Source: a virus. Taken from it: 64,000 nucleotides of DNA. Each line of letters opens with the position of its first letter. Within the stretch, counting starts at the first letter, position 1. Position numbers and translations under genes: made by a program. The notes under the pieces are model-generated. The model worked only from the letters and a program-made list of their open reading frames with translations, was not told the origin of the DNA and made no database searches. The stretch covers positions 1-64,000 of IMG/VR virus record IMGVR_UViG_3300020452_000254; one strand, written 5' to 3'. Below, in pieces: positions 45,913 to 53,317 of this stretch.

Positions 45913-45919
45913 CTAATCT

Positions 45920-46342
45920 TTAACTTGGTGGGTTGTTGTGTTTTCTGTAAGAGGTTTTTTCTTCCCAGTTCTCGATTGCTTTTTTGATTCCTTCTTCTGC
46001 AAGGACTGAACAGTGGAGTTTAATTGGAGGCAATTCAAGAGCATCTGCAATCTCTTTATCTTTAATGAGTTTTGCTTGTTCAATAGTTTTACCTTTGAGC
46101 ATTTCCACAAACATCGTAGATGACGCAATTGCACTTCCACATCCATAGGTTTTGAATTTGACATCTTCTATAGTGTCTCCATTCATTTTTAAATCAAGTT
46201 TCATGACATCACCACAAGCAGGAGCTCCAACCATTCCTGTTGCAACATTAGGGTCTTTAGGGTCAAACCTTCCGACAGAATGTTTTTCTGGATTCATTAA
46301 CACATCGTTAAATCTATCTACTACCTTTTGTGAATATGCCAT
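45920..46342 (-). CDS. iscU: Iron-sulfur cluster scaffold IscU
   Basis: A 140-residue protein, colinear with bacterial IscU (128 in E. coli). It keeps all three cluster cysteines, Cys43 (GAPACGDVMKL), Cys68 (KTYGCGSAIASS) and Cys111 (LHCSVLAEEGIKKAI), the Asp45 next to the first, and the LPPIK motif (104-108) read by the HscA/HscB chaperones. An insertion of about six residues lies near residue 15. The match is closer to host ISC-type proteins than to NifU, indicating acquisition from a host. No iscS, iscA or hscA is in the window, so it must use host partners. Confidence 0.93.
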   Translation of the reverse strand: MAYSQKVVDRFNDVLMNPEKHSVGRFDPKDPNVATGMVGAPACGDVMKLDLKMNGDTIEDVKFKTYGCGSAIASSTMFVEMLKGKTIEQAKLIKDKEIADALELPPIKLHCSVLAEEGIKKAIENWEEKTSYRKHNNPPS

Positions 46343-46380
46343 TTGTTTTTCTCTTTTGTTCTAACCGAGTTATTAAGTCT

Positions 46381-46388
46381 TATAAATA
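46381..46388 (+). promoter_or_regulatory. Late promoter box for small plus-strand gene
   Basis: An exact TATAAATA on the plus strand, 81 nt ahead of the 47-residue ORF. Confidence 0.5.
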
Positions 46389-46443
46389 TAGGTGATAATT
46401 ATTCATAACCTGTTATATTTTATCGAATTTACTAACCTACTAT

Positions 46444-46451
46444 TATTTATA
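46444..46451 (-). promoter_or_regulatory. Late promoter box for iscU
   Basis: An exact TATAAATA on the minus strand, about 100 nt ahead of the iscU ATG. It lies downstream of the plus-strand box at 46381, so the two promoters cross. Confidence 0.5.
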
Positions 46452-46468
46452 AGGAGTCCGAACCTAAA

Positions 46469-46612
46469 ATGAGTCGTGCTATTAACTACATCTATGAACA
46501 TCGATGCGAAATCTGTAAAACTATAAGGGAATTTACTGAATTTTCCTTTTATATGTTAGCACCAATTGCTTTACCATTTGCAATAATGTGGATGGCAATG
46601 AATAACTACTAG
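46469..46612 (+). CDS. 47-residue CxxC membrane protein, isolated on plus strand
   Basis: MSRAINYIYEHRCEICKTIR, a short linker, then a transmembrane segment (FYMLAPIALPFAIMWMAM). It has one CxxC pair. AAGGAGT lies 13 nt upstream of the ATG. It is the only plus-strand gene in 42-64 kb; its stop codon overlaps the stop of the convergent nuclease gene. Confidence 0.6.
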   Translation: MSRAINYIYEHRCEICKTIREFTEFSFYMLAPIALPFAIMWMAMNNY

Positions 46613-47286
46613 AGACCATACTCAGTTCTATACTGACCACGAAGTTCATGTAACTTCTCAACATACTTTTCACTTGGTTTTTCAATAAACAACTGACTAG
46701 AACCATCACTCACTGCAATCATTGTGATTAGTGAATGGACTTCTTTACCTGTTAGTTCTTCAAACATTTTTGCATATGCAGTTTCCTGTATAAAATAATT
46801 CTGTATCCATTTTCTTTCTTTTGGTTTTCTACTGGTCTTGAAATCTATGATTGAAATCTTGTCATCAAAGTACTCTGCAATACAATCCACTCTACCAGCA
46901 AGTTGTAGTTTATGAGAATAAAGTGGTGCTTCAAGTGCATGAACAGTTCCTATTTGGTTTAGTTCTTTTTCTAGTGAGATGAATGCTTGTTGTGTTGTTG
47001 GCATTGCACCTTTAAACTTTTCTTCAAAGTTATCATTCTTAATGTAATCTTCGAATAGTTGATGTGCAGATGTTCCATGTCTTGCAGCTTGAGTTGATAT
47101 CTTATTAGCAGTTTCTGCACCAACTCTCTTTCTCCATTTCTTAATACCATCCCTACTCAAAAGTCCAGTAACCGATGTCACTGATGGATACTTCTCACCT
47201 GTTGGTGTTACATAGTATCTTTTACCATCTACATTTTCTGTAGGTAAGGATTCAAATCCATAATCTAAAATATTAAATGTTTTCAT
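46609..47286 (-). CDS. PD-(D/E)XK exonuclease (RecB/Cas4-like)
   Basis: A 225-residue nuclease with all elements of the RecB-type PD-(D/E)XK family: His70 (RHGTSAHQLFEDY), Glu119 region, Asp134 (LAGRVDCIAEY), Asp148-x-Lys150 (ISIIDFKTS) and Gln167 (YFIQETAYA). It could act in recombination or host DNA breakdown. Start at ATG 47286 is preferred to GTG 47289. It overlaps the upstream 64-residue gene. Confidence 0.85.
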   Translation of the reverse strand: MKTFNILDYGFESLPTENVDGKRYYVTPTGEKYPSVTSVTGLLSRDGIKKWRKRVGAETANKISTQAARHGTSAHQLFEDYIKNDNFEEKFKGAMPTTQQAFISLEKELNQIGTVHALEAPLYSHKLQLAGRVDCIAEYFDDKISIIDFKTSRKPKERKWIQNYFIQETAYAKMFEELTGKEVHSLITMIAVSDGSSQLFIEKPSEKYVEKLHELRGQYRTEYGL

Positions 47287-47467
47287 CACACATCTTATCT
47301 AATTCATCAAAATCATGTTTACCATGAATAGTAACACTGTAATGATTATGATGATTCCATTCTACTTCAAAGGGTACATCATATCCCTTTCCAGATAATA
47401 TTGCAACTCTATCGTTGAACTCTCTGTACTCGTCTTCTGTTAATGTTCTAGTTATTCGTTTTGACAT
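47273..47467 (-). CDS. Small unknown protein
   Basis: A 64-residue protein (MSKRITRTLTEDEYREFNDR; VEWNHHNHYSVTIHGKHDFD) with an amphipathic N-terminal helix and a His-rich beta segment. AGGGGT precedes the ATG. Function unknown; co-transcribed with the nuclease. Confidence 0.65.
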   Translation of the reverse strand: MSKRITRTLTEDEYREFNDRVAILSGKGYDVPFEVEWNHHNHYSVTIHGKHDFDELDKMCDENI

Positions 47468-47468
47468 A

Positions 47469-47813
47469 TTACCCCTTGTTTAATGGTTTCCCTTGTTTCT
47501 TTTGTGCAGTTTGCATCTTGACATGTTTCTCAATAATTGAATCAGTCTTGACTTCTGATGCACTTCTTCTTTTAGTTGCTTTTGCAAGTTCACTTCTTGG
47601 ATGTGCATCTGCAACCTTAGATAACATTTCATTGAAACCACCACTGTTACCTAGTCCACTTCTATTACCAATACCAGAGACAATTCCTGGCGTACCTGTA
47701 ATAACTTGTTTCAGATGTGGATTACCTTTCTTGTATTCTTGTAAATCATTCCACGACATTAACACATCGTGTTGTTCACCTGTCTCTTTGTCTTCTAAAG
47801 TATATGTTGGCAT
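47469..47813 (-). CDS. Unknown conserved phage protein (MPTYTL type)
   Basis: A 114-residue protein starting MPTYTLEDKETGEQHDVLMS. This start is common in proteins of marine T4-like phages and resembles the beginning of FmdB-type zinc-ribbon proteins, but no cysteine is present. The C-terminal half is basic and flexible (KATKRRSASEVKTDSIIEKH). GAGAAGAT precedes the ATG, which overlaps the stop of the upstream 31-residue gene (TAATG). Confidence 0.65.
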   Translation of the reverse strand: MPTYTLEDKETGEQHDVLMSWNDLQEYKKGNPHLKQVITGTPGIVSGIGNRSGLGNSGGFNEMLSKVADAHPRSELAKATKRRSASEVKTDSIIEKHVKMQTAQKKQGKPLNKG

Positions 47814-47908
47814 TATAGTATCTTCTCAAGTATAAAAACTAATGGAATGAATATGTATAATCCTATTAATAGTTTTTCTACTCTATCAAATTGTTCATCT
47901 GTTGGCAT
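47813..47908 (-). CDS. 31-residue single-TM protein
   Basis: MPTDEQFDRVEKLLIGLYIF followed by IPLVFILEKIL: a short acidic head and one transmembrane segment. Both ends overlap neighbouring genes by TAATG junctions, which argues that it is translated. Confidence 0.55.
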   Translation of the reverse strand: MPTDEQFDRVEKLLIGLYIFIPLVFILEKIL

Positions 47909-48033
47909 TATCTATCCATCCAATCTGTTATCTTGTTATAAATGAATACTGCAAGAATCCACCAAATCCCAATATTAAATCCTATTAAGAATAGATATTG
48001 TGGTATTTGGAATATGTTAATAAATGTATCCAT
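47908..48033 (-). CDS. 41-residue single-TM protein
   Basis: MDTFINIFQIPQYLFLIGFN, then IGIWWILAVFIYNKITDWMDR. One transmembrane segment. Its ATG overlaps the TAA of the upstream gene and its TAA overlaps the next ATG. Confidence 0.55.
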   Translation of the reverse strand: MDTFINIFQIPQYLFLIGFNIGIWWILAVFIYNKITDWMDR

Positions 48034-48572
48034 TATGCTTCCATGAATTTTGGAGTGACTTGGTTAGTCCATTTTGCAAAACTTTTCTTGTATTTTATGT
48101 AGTAGTCTTGATATGCATCAACGACATTTTCTTGTTTAACATCATCTGGCATTGCAAGATAAGGGTCAACAAAAGGTTCTACTGGTATTTGCATTGGTGG
48201 ATTTTTAAGCATTCCACGAAGTTTAAAATCTGTTAAATGAACTCTTTCATATCTATGTGTATATTCATAACATAGTTGTTCCCACATTTTGTATAACCAA
48301 TTGTAATGGTTTTGTGAATCTCTTACCCACTTACCACTTGGATGATTTACATGTGATGCTTTGTATAATAGTCTTTCATGATTCTTGAGAGGATGTTTCC
48401 ATCGTTGTATCCTTCTACCATTTGCAGTTCTATCTGTATATGGGTCACCATCTAAAACACGATGTGCAGTTGACATCAACTGAGCATACTCAATAATCAT
48501 TTTACATACATGTTTATCACAATGCATTCTTGCACATGTCTGTGGGTCTTTATCTAAATAAAATATATTCAC
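48033..48572 (-). CDS. Unknown conserved phage protein (MNIFYLD type)
   Basis: A 179-residue protein: MNIFYLDKDPQTCARMHCDK, HVCKMIIEYAQLMSTAHRVL, and later KHPLKNHERLLYKASHVNHPSGKW with conserved His, Trp and Cys residues. I recall this pattern as a widespread phage hypothetical family. Databases sometimes name it a pyrimidine-dimer glycosylase, but it does not resemble T4 DenV. The start is GTG at 48572, overlapping the upstream stop. Confidence 0.75.
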   Translation of the reverse strand: MNIFYLDKDPQTCARMHCDKHVCKMIIEYAQLMSTAHRVLDGDPYTDRTANGRRIQRWKHPLKNHERLLYKASHVNHPSGKWVRDSQNHYNWLYKMWEQLCYEYTHRYERVHLTDFKLRGMLKNPPMQIPVEPFVDPYLAMPDDVKQENVVDAYQDYYIKYKKSFAKWTNQVTPKFMEA

Positions 48573-48886
48573 TTATCACCTTCCTGTTCTTTTCTAATCT
48601 TTTTTAACCATTGAGCTCCATCCCTTTCTGCATCTAGGAATACTGCATTAGTAAAGAACATTGGAATCAATACTCCAACATGAACTATAATACTAGTAAC
48701 AACATTATATCCTAACCAACCCAAATAATAGGTTGCAACAAATCCAAAATATACTGACCACATAGTAAACAATACTAAGGTGAAATACATTTGCAGACTT
48801 GGGTCTGCTATAAATCTCAGTGGGTTATATCTATTGTCCATAACTACTTTCCAGCAATCATAGACCCATGTTAATAATTTCATCAT
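48569..48886 (-). CDS. Small membrane protein
   Basis: A 105-residue protein with two to three hydrophobic segments (MYFTLVLFTMWSVYFGFVATYYLGWLGY; VVTSIIVHVGVLIPMFFTNAVF) and a charged tail (DAERDGAQWLKKIRKEQEGDK). Function unknown. The two consecutive ATGs have no Shine-Dalgarno sequence; a TATAAT ends 6 nt before the first. Confidence 0.7.
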   Translation of the reverse strand: MMKLLTWVYDCWKVVMDNRYNPLRFIADPSLQMYFTLVLFTMWSVYFGFVATYYLGWLGYNVVTSIIVHVGVLIPMFFTNAVFLDAERDGAQWLKKIRKEQEGDK

Positions 48887-48892
48887 ACTTCT

Positions 48893-48920
48893 ATTATACC
48901 TTGTTAAACATATATGTCAA
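48893..48920 (-). promoter_or_regulatory. Sigma70-type promoter, 6 nt from ATG
   Basis: TTGACA (48920-48915), a 16-nt spacer and TATAAT (48898-48893), both perfect. They lie over the last codons of the upstream oxygenase. The -10 ends 6 nt before the downstream ATG. Confidence 0.55.
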
Positions 48921-49424
48921 CCCCATTCTACCTTCTTGTGCATATGAACTGACAAATCCTGCTTTGTGGTCTATTTGACCATCAAAGATTACTACATTAC
49001 CACCTATTGGTAATACACATGTACATTTTGGTTTATCACCATCATAAAACATAGTTTCACCACCTAAATTATAATTCCAATTTGGGTTCATATAACATAT
49101 TGCAGTATAATCTGCCCAATCACGATGTATCTGAGAATTGTCTCCATGTTGAAATAGATTAATATATGCAATTTCTGGGTCTTTGACATGTCCTGTAAAT
49201 GCTTCTATCTGAGGTTTGATGATTTCCCATAGTGGTTTCCAACCTTCTTCTATGTTTTCTTTTGGTTTAATACCATGAGGTGCAAACAATAAAGGTTTAC
49301 CCCATGTTCTAATTTCACTGTCATCATCACTATTTCCTTGCATCTTTCTAACGAATTCATAGTTCTCTATGAAATCTTCATAGAATGGTGCTGGGTCAAA
49401 TGCTTGTTCAATAATTTCAATCAT
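48894..49424 (-). CDS. 2OG-Fe(II) oxygenase
   Basis: A 176-residue dioxygenase core: FQHGDNSQIHRDW holds His100-x-Asp102, GGETMFYDGDK is the conserved strand before the second half, DHKAG holds His153, and GRMGLTY holds Arg166 for 2-oxoglutarate. The ATG at 49424 is preferred to the TTG at 49433. It overlaps the next oxygenase gene, to which it is related in pattern, so the pair may be an old duplication. Substrate unknown. Confidence 0.85.
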   Translation of the reverse strand: MIEIIEQAFDPAPFYEDFIENYEFVRKMQGNSDDDSEIRTWGKPLLFAPHGIKPKENIEEGWKPLWEIIKPQIEAFTGHVKDPEIAYINLFQHGDNSQIHRDWADYTAICYMNPNWNYNLGGETMFYDGDKPKCTCVLPIGGNVVIFDGQIDHKAGFVSSYAQEGRMGLTYMFNKV

Positions 49425-50193
49425 CTTTATCAAAAAAATATGTTGCAGCGTATCTAGGTGTTCGAGCTTCCCAACTTACTGATGCAACTTTGTGAAATAT
49501 ATCTCCACGAAATACAACTGCACTACCACCTTTTGGTGCTGTAGTAGCACGAACAAAATCTACATCGTCATTAAAGAATAGAGTTTCTCCACCCCACTTT
49601 CTTAAATCCCAGAACTCTGGTAAATTAAAATAAACAATTGCACTGTAGTCCATGTAGTCTTGATGAGCCCAAGTACTATCTCCATGTTGAAATGCATGAA
49701 TATAACAATTGTTATATGGTTTTAACTTGACACCTAATGTTTCTTCGAAGTGTGGATGAAACTTATCCCATGCATCATCTACAAGTGAATGTATCTTTGG
49801 ATGGTGAGAAAAGTATTCTGATTGTATTTCCATATGTTCACCATACTTCTCCATAGTTTCTTTATCATAGTCACCTTCTTTATATGCTCTTTTAGCTGCA
49901 TTTGAAAAATCTTCTGCACTTCTTGATACATTCATATACCACGAACTCTTTTCATATGTTCCAGTTATGAATGGACTAAATCCACCACTTTCTCTTAATT
50001 GTTTTTGAAACTCTGGGTCTCCACTTCTATCCATTACTATTGATGGTGGATTACCACCATATGCTAAGAACCCTTGAATAAATGAACCATGATTGATTAC
50101 ATCAAACATCCAATTCTGAACTATGTTGTCTGGGACAACATCATCTATCAAATAGATTTCATCACCCATTATATCAATATGTTTACTTTTCAT
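49417..50193 (-). CDS. 2OG-Fe(II) oxygenase
   Basis: A 258-residue dioxygenase: AFQHGDSTWAHQDY with His177-x-Asp179, GGETLFFNDD, GGSAVVFRGDIFHKV with His234, and TPRYAATYFF with Arg247. It shares the HGDS/HGDN and GGETxF features with its downstream neighbour and has about 80 extra N-terminal residues. The ATG overlaps the end of a 47-residue coiled-coil gene. No Shine-Dalgarno sequence is visible. Confidence 0.85.
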   Translation of the reverse strand: MKSKHIDIMGDEIYLIDDVVPDNIVQNWMFDVINHGSFIQGFLAYGGNPPSIVMDRSGDPEFQKQLRESGGFSPFITGTYEKSSWYMNVSRSAEDFSNAAKRAYKEGDYDKETMEKYGEHMEIQSEYFSHHPKIHSLVDDAWDKFHPHFEETLGVKLKPYNNCYIHAFQHGDSTWAHQDYMDYSAIVYFNLPEFWDLRKWGGETLFFNDDVDFVRATTAPKGGSAVVFRGDIFHKVASVSWEARTPRYAATYFFDKDD

Positions 50194-50326
50194 TTTTTAA
50201 TTTTGTTAATTCACTATTAGCTACTAGGGTCATTATTCTTATGTATGCATCATGTAACTGTTTTTCTAAATCATTTACATTCTGTCTAAGAACTTTGTTT
50301 TCTTCTTTCAATTCTTTTTCTGTCAT
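50183..50326 (-). CDS. 47-residue coiled-coil protein
   Basis: MTEKELKEENKVLRQNVNDL, then EKQLHDAYIRIMTLVANSEL and TKLKNEK: a heptad-patterned helix throughout. GAGAGA precedes the ATG. It overlaps the 113-residue gene upstream (41 nt) and the oxygenase downstream (11 nt). Confidence 0.5.
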   Translation of the reverse strand: MTEKELKEENKVLRQNVNDLEKQLHDAYIRIMTLVANSELTKLKNEK

Positions 50327-50627
50327 TGTCTCTCTTTCTTAACTGTGCTCGAACAATTACTTTTTCTTTTTCACTCAAACATGAGGTGTCTTGAGGCCCC
50401 CATAAAGTTCCAATCCTAGTAAGTTTATCAGATGCAGATAACATATGATTCCATACATCATCCTCTGGATTACCTTTCCTATCTTTTTCAAAGATTTTTC
50501 TACTGAATCGTAGTGATGTTGTTTTATTGTTTTCTGCATATGCAGAAATTTCACGCCCTAACTCTGCATAGAATAATTCTTGCGGAGTTATATCATAGGG
50601 ACTTGGTTTTTTACCATGCTGGTTCAT
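50286..50627 (-). CDS. Small basic protein of unknown function
   Basis: A 113-residue protein (YDITPQELFYAELGREISAY; TRIGTLWGPQDTSCLSEKEK) with a strongly basic C-terminus (LRKRDNDRKRIERRKQ) that could bind nucleic acid. AAGGAT precedes the ATG. I do not recognise it. Confidence 0.6.
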   Translation of the reverse strand: MNQHGKKPSPYDITPQELFYAELGREISAYAENNKTTSLRFSRKIFEKDRKGNPEDDVWNHMLSASDKLTRIGTLWGPQDTSCLSEKEKVIVRAQLRKRDNDRKRIERRKQSS

Positions 50628-50662
50628 TATATATCCTTATCATATTATAAAATATTAAACAC

Positions 50663-50692
50663 ATTATACCAAAATATGTACTTATGAATCAA
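50663..50692 (-). promoter_or_regulatory. Sigma70-type promoter
   Basis: TTGATT (50692-50687), an 18-nt spacer starting CATAAGTACA and TATAAT (50668-50663). It lies in the 54-bp gap ahead of the 113-residue gene. Confidence 0.55.
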
Positions 50693-51110
50693 GTGTTTTG
50701 TTTGGAAAAAGTGGGATTACATTTCCCATAGATTTCTGCTTTTCTTCCTTATCATTTTCAAATTCTTCTACTTCTTTTTGAAGTTCTGGTGGTGTGGAAT
50801 ACCCTAAGTCTGTTAAGTAATCTTTTAACACATAAGGGTCTAACATATCTGCATTCCATTCTTGTTCTGATATAATATCTTGACCATCTTCTTGAATTAA
50901 GTTTTGTCTACTTCTTAAATATGTATCACATATCATAGACAAGTGTGTTGTTGCTTTATATAATGATAACCAATCTGAATTGATTTGAACTGGGTTATCA
51001 TGGTCATCTGCAAATGCAATTGCCATTTTGGAATACCACCCATCATCATTGTTAATGATAAGAGCAATATCTCCTCTCTGGAGTTTTAGGATATGTTCCT
51101 TGTCTGACAT
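50682..51110 (-). CDS. Unknown protein
   Basis: A 142-residue acidic protein (LQRGDIALIINNDDGWYSKM; helical middle; LDPYVLKDYLTDLGYSTPPE; Lys/Glu-rich tail ending GNVIPLFPNKTLDS). AAGGTT precedes the ATG, which overlaps the stop of the gene before it. Not recognised. Confidence 0.6.
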   Translation of the reverse strand: MSDKEHILKLQRGDIALIINNDDGWYSKMAIAFADDHDNPVQINSDWLSLYKATTHLSMICDTYLRSRQNLIQEDGQDIISEQEWNADMLDPYVLKDYLTDLGYSTPPELQKEVEEFENDKEEKQKSMGNVIPLFPNKTLDS

Positions 51111-52228
51111 TAACCTTGCAACTTGAGTTGTTTATTTGTCGCCACCATTTGTACACCATCTGTTTTCACATCATCTTTTGAAAAATATGGTGGATTATCT
51201 ACTTCTGCTGGTGTATCATTGTAATGGTCTATTGAATAATCTATTTCACCCTGTTTCCAATCATTATTTTCTATGAATGGATGTCCTGTTGGTAATCCGA
51301 ATACACCACTATCGATGTCTTGAAGAGTCGTTGCAACCCTTGAACCACCTGTAAAATTGTAACAGTCTTTAAATAGTCTTGGACTTCCTATGACTTTAGC
51401 AGTATGAGTAACCCATGTTCCTTGTTTAGATACTCTTCCATAACCATTTGTAACCAACCATTTTTCTGATGATACTACATCTGCATTTGATGAACCTTTT
51501 AAAAATTCTGTTTTATATTTCATTCCAGCACCAGATACAACATAGTCATTTGCATGGATGTGTACCATAGGAAAGGTTTCACCTCTTGCACCACATCTTA
51601 AAACTATTTCATGTTCGTCTGGTGATACTTGGTCTGATTCTGAATTAACCTCATGAGCCATATATAAAGACTGTCTTCTTGATGTAGTTGCATCTGGGTT
51701 GTATTCATTAGTAAATGATTTTTTGTAATCAGATGCATTCTTCCATGAAGTAGTTTTTTCTACTGTATCAAAATCATCTGTGGATGAAACAACTGTACTT
51801 CCATTTTTAAATACAAAAGGATGAGAGTAAACATCTAAACCAGAGTTTCCTATCCAACAAACACCATCCCAATCTATATTAACTGAATCAGAGGTGTCTT
51901 TACCCTTTGTGACTGGATATACAACCATCAATCCACCATCAACATTTGTCTCACCTGTAACATTTATTCCAGATGGAATATTTGATTCACCATGATGACC
52001 TCGTTGATTATCAATCAAATACATGGTATCCATGTGAGTGTTATCTTGTATCTTACCACTTCTAACTACAACATTATCATACAATCCTTTCCAGAATGTT
52101 TTAAATTGTGTTGAAGAGCATGGTGAAGGATGACCACTGTTGATTGTATAAGTTACTTTTGATTGAACTTCAAAAGAGTCGTCTGCTACCCAAGATGGAA
52201 TAGTTTGTGATTGTGCATCGTTTGCCAT
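51110..52228 (-). CDS. Unknown beta-rich protein, possibly virion-associated
   Basis: A 372-residue protein that I do not recognise. It is rich in Ser, Thr, Asn, Asp and aromatic residues (WKGLYDNVVVRSGKIQDNTH; INVTGETNVDGGLMVVYPVT; GTWVTHTAKVIGSPRLFKDC), a composition more like a virion or carbohydrate-binding protein than a replication enzyme. GAGGATAA precedes the ATG. It forms a tight run with two coiled-coil genes upstream. Confidence 0.65.
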   Translation of the reverse strand: MANDAQSQTIPSWVADDSFEVQSKVTYTINSGHPSPCSSTQFKTFWKGLYDNVVVRSGKIQDNTHMDTMYLIDNQRGHHGESNIPSGINVTGETNVDGGLMVVYPVTKGKDTSDSVNIDWDGVCWIGNSGLDVYSHPFVFKNGSTVVSSTDDFDTVEKTTSWKNASDYKKSFTNEYNPDATTSRRQSLYMAHEVNSESDQVSPDEHEIVLRCGARGETFPMVHIHANDYVVSGAGMKYKTEFLKGSSNADVVSSEKWLVTNGYGRVSKQGTWVTHTAKVIGSPRLFKDCYNFTGGSRVATTLQDIDSGVFGLPTGHPFIENNDWKQGEIDYSIDHYNDTPAEVDNPPYFSKDDVKTDGVQMVATNKQLKLQG

Positions 52229-52229
52229 G

Positions 52230-52646
52230 TTATCCTCTTGTTACTTTTTTAACCCTTTCAATTTGTTGAGTAATAATTGCTTTTCTGTTAGGCCAGTAAA
52301 TATACTCTTTGTCCTCATTTTCCATGAGTTTATGCAAAAGTGGTAATATGAGTTCTTCTGCATCTGCAAGATTTGATTTCAATTTTGATACTGCAACATC
52401 TGTAGAACTACCCATAGATGTTTTTGCTTCATCCAACTCATCCAATGCACTAGATACCAATTTAGTAAGTACATCTACTTTACTATCTAGATTATCTATT
52501 TGTTTTGAATTTACTGCACCCTTAGATGACTCTGCAACTTTCTTAAGGTCTTCTGCAATCTTCTCATTAAGAGCTGCAGATTCTCCAGTTTTAGTTGTGA
52601 GTTCATCTTGGTCTACAGCTGTGAAACCAAAATCGAAATTACTCAT
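52230..52646 (-). CDS. Coiled-coil protein
   Basis: A 138-residue mostly helical protein (AALNEKIAEDLKKVAESSKG; LDSKVDVLTKLVSSALDELD; basic end QQIERVKKVTRG). It overlaps the upstream gene by one base and is followed after 1 nt by the 372-residue gene. Function unknown. Confidence 0.65.
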   Translation of the reverse strand: MSNFDFGFTAVDQDELTTKTGESAALNEKIAEDLKKVAESSKGAVNSKQIDNLDSKVDVLTKLVSSALDELDEAKTSMGSSTDVAVSKLKSNLADAEELILPLLHKLMENEDKEYIYWPNRKAIITQQIERVKKVTRG

Positions 52647-52960
52647 TACTTCTTACCTTTACTTCTTTTAAGTTTTTCTCTTGCATCAACAACTGGTTCA
52701 ACAGTTTCGTTACTTTCTGTTTTACCACCATCAAGAGTCATTTCTTCTTGAACTGGTTGTTGTGCAGCCTGTTGTCTGAGTTGTGCTTGTGTTTGACTTT
52801 CTGCAATTATGATTTCTCTTAATCTTCCGATTGTTGAGAACTCCTCTGCTTTAAAAGTTCCACGACTTGCAGCTGTATCAATAACTGCAACCATTTGTGC
52901 CAACTCTTTCAAACCCAAAATTTGAGTTTGCATCAAATCAACTGATTCTACATTTTCCAT
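52646..52960 (-). CDS. Helical Gln-rich small protein
   Basis: A 104-residue protein with a long helix (MQTQILGLKELAQMVAVIDT; FSTIGRLREIIIAESQTQAQ) and an acidic linker to a basic tail (REKLKRSKGKK). The ATG has GGAGAT ahead. Possibly a partner of the next coiled-coil protein. Confidence 0.65.
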   Translation of the reverse strand: MENVESVDLMQTQILGLKELAQMVAVIDTAASRGTFKAEEFSTIGRLREIIIAESQTQAQLRQQAAQQPVQEEMTLDGGKTESNETVEPVVDAREKLKRSKGKK

Positions 52961-52985
52961 AATATCTCCATAATATTTTGTCCAA

Positions 52986-53297
52986 CTAATCTAAAGGATT
53001 AGATGGAAATCTTTTTACTGTTGTTGGAATAGAACCACTCCATCCATCAACCTGTTTTACTACTGGTTCTTCTGAGTTCCAAGTACAAACAATATCTGTA
53101 CCTGGCTTGAACCATTTGTTAAAATCATGATTGTAAATCATTTCATGAATGTCTCCACTCATAGGGTCTATAATTTTTAACAATCCCATTACTGGGTCAT
53201 AATGACGAACTTCTGCAATTCTACTTACACCATTATCAGTATAAGTTATTGCTCTTTCTTCATCAGTTAATCCCAATTTGTTTATTGACTTTTCCAT
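52986..53297 (-). CDS. Unknown protein from leaderless-type promoter
   Basis: A 103-residue beta-rich protein (ITYTDNGVSRIAEVRHYDPV; LKIIDPMSGDIHEMIYNHDF; PGTDIVCTWNSEEPVVKQVD). No Shine-Dalgarno sequence precedes the ATG; TATAAATA lies exactly 5 nt upstream. Function unknown. Confidence 0.65.
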   Translation of the reverse strand: MEKSINKLGLTDEERAITYTDNGVSRIAEVRHYDPVMGLLKIIDPMSGDIHEMIYNHDFNKWFKPGTDIVCTWNSEEPVVKQVDGWSGSIPTTVKRFPSNPLD

Positions 53298-53302
53298 AGT
53301 AG

Positions 53303-53310
53303 TATTTATA
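53303..53310 (-). promoter_or_regulatory. Late promoter box, 5 nt from ATG
   Basis: The minus strand reads TATAAATA-CTACT-ATG, an exact late consensus in the 20-bp gap. Transcription would start at the A of the ATG if spacing is as in T4. Confidence 0.6.
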
Positions 53311-53317
53311 TCAATAC

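Noticed and set aside
48033-48572. Pyrimidine dimer DNA glycosylase (DenV-like)
   Set aside because: Database names suggest it, but I see none of the T4 endonuclease V sequence pattern, so I left it as a conserved hypothetical.
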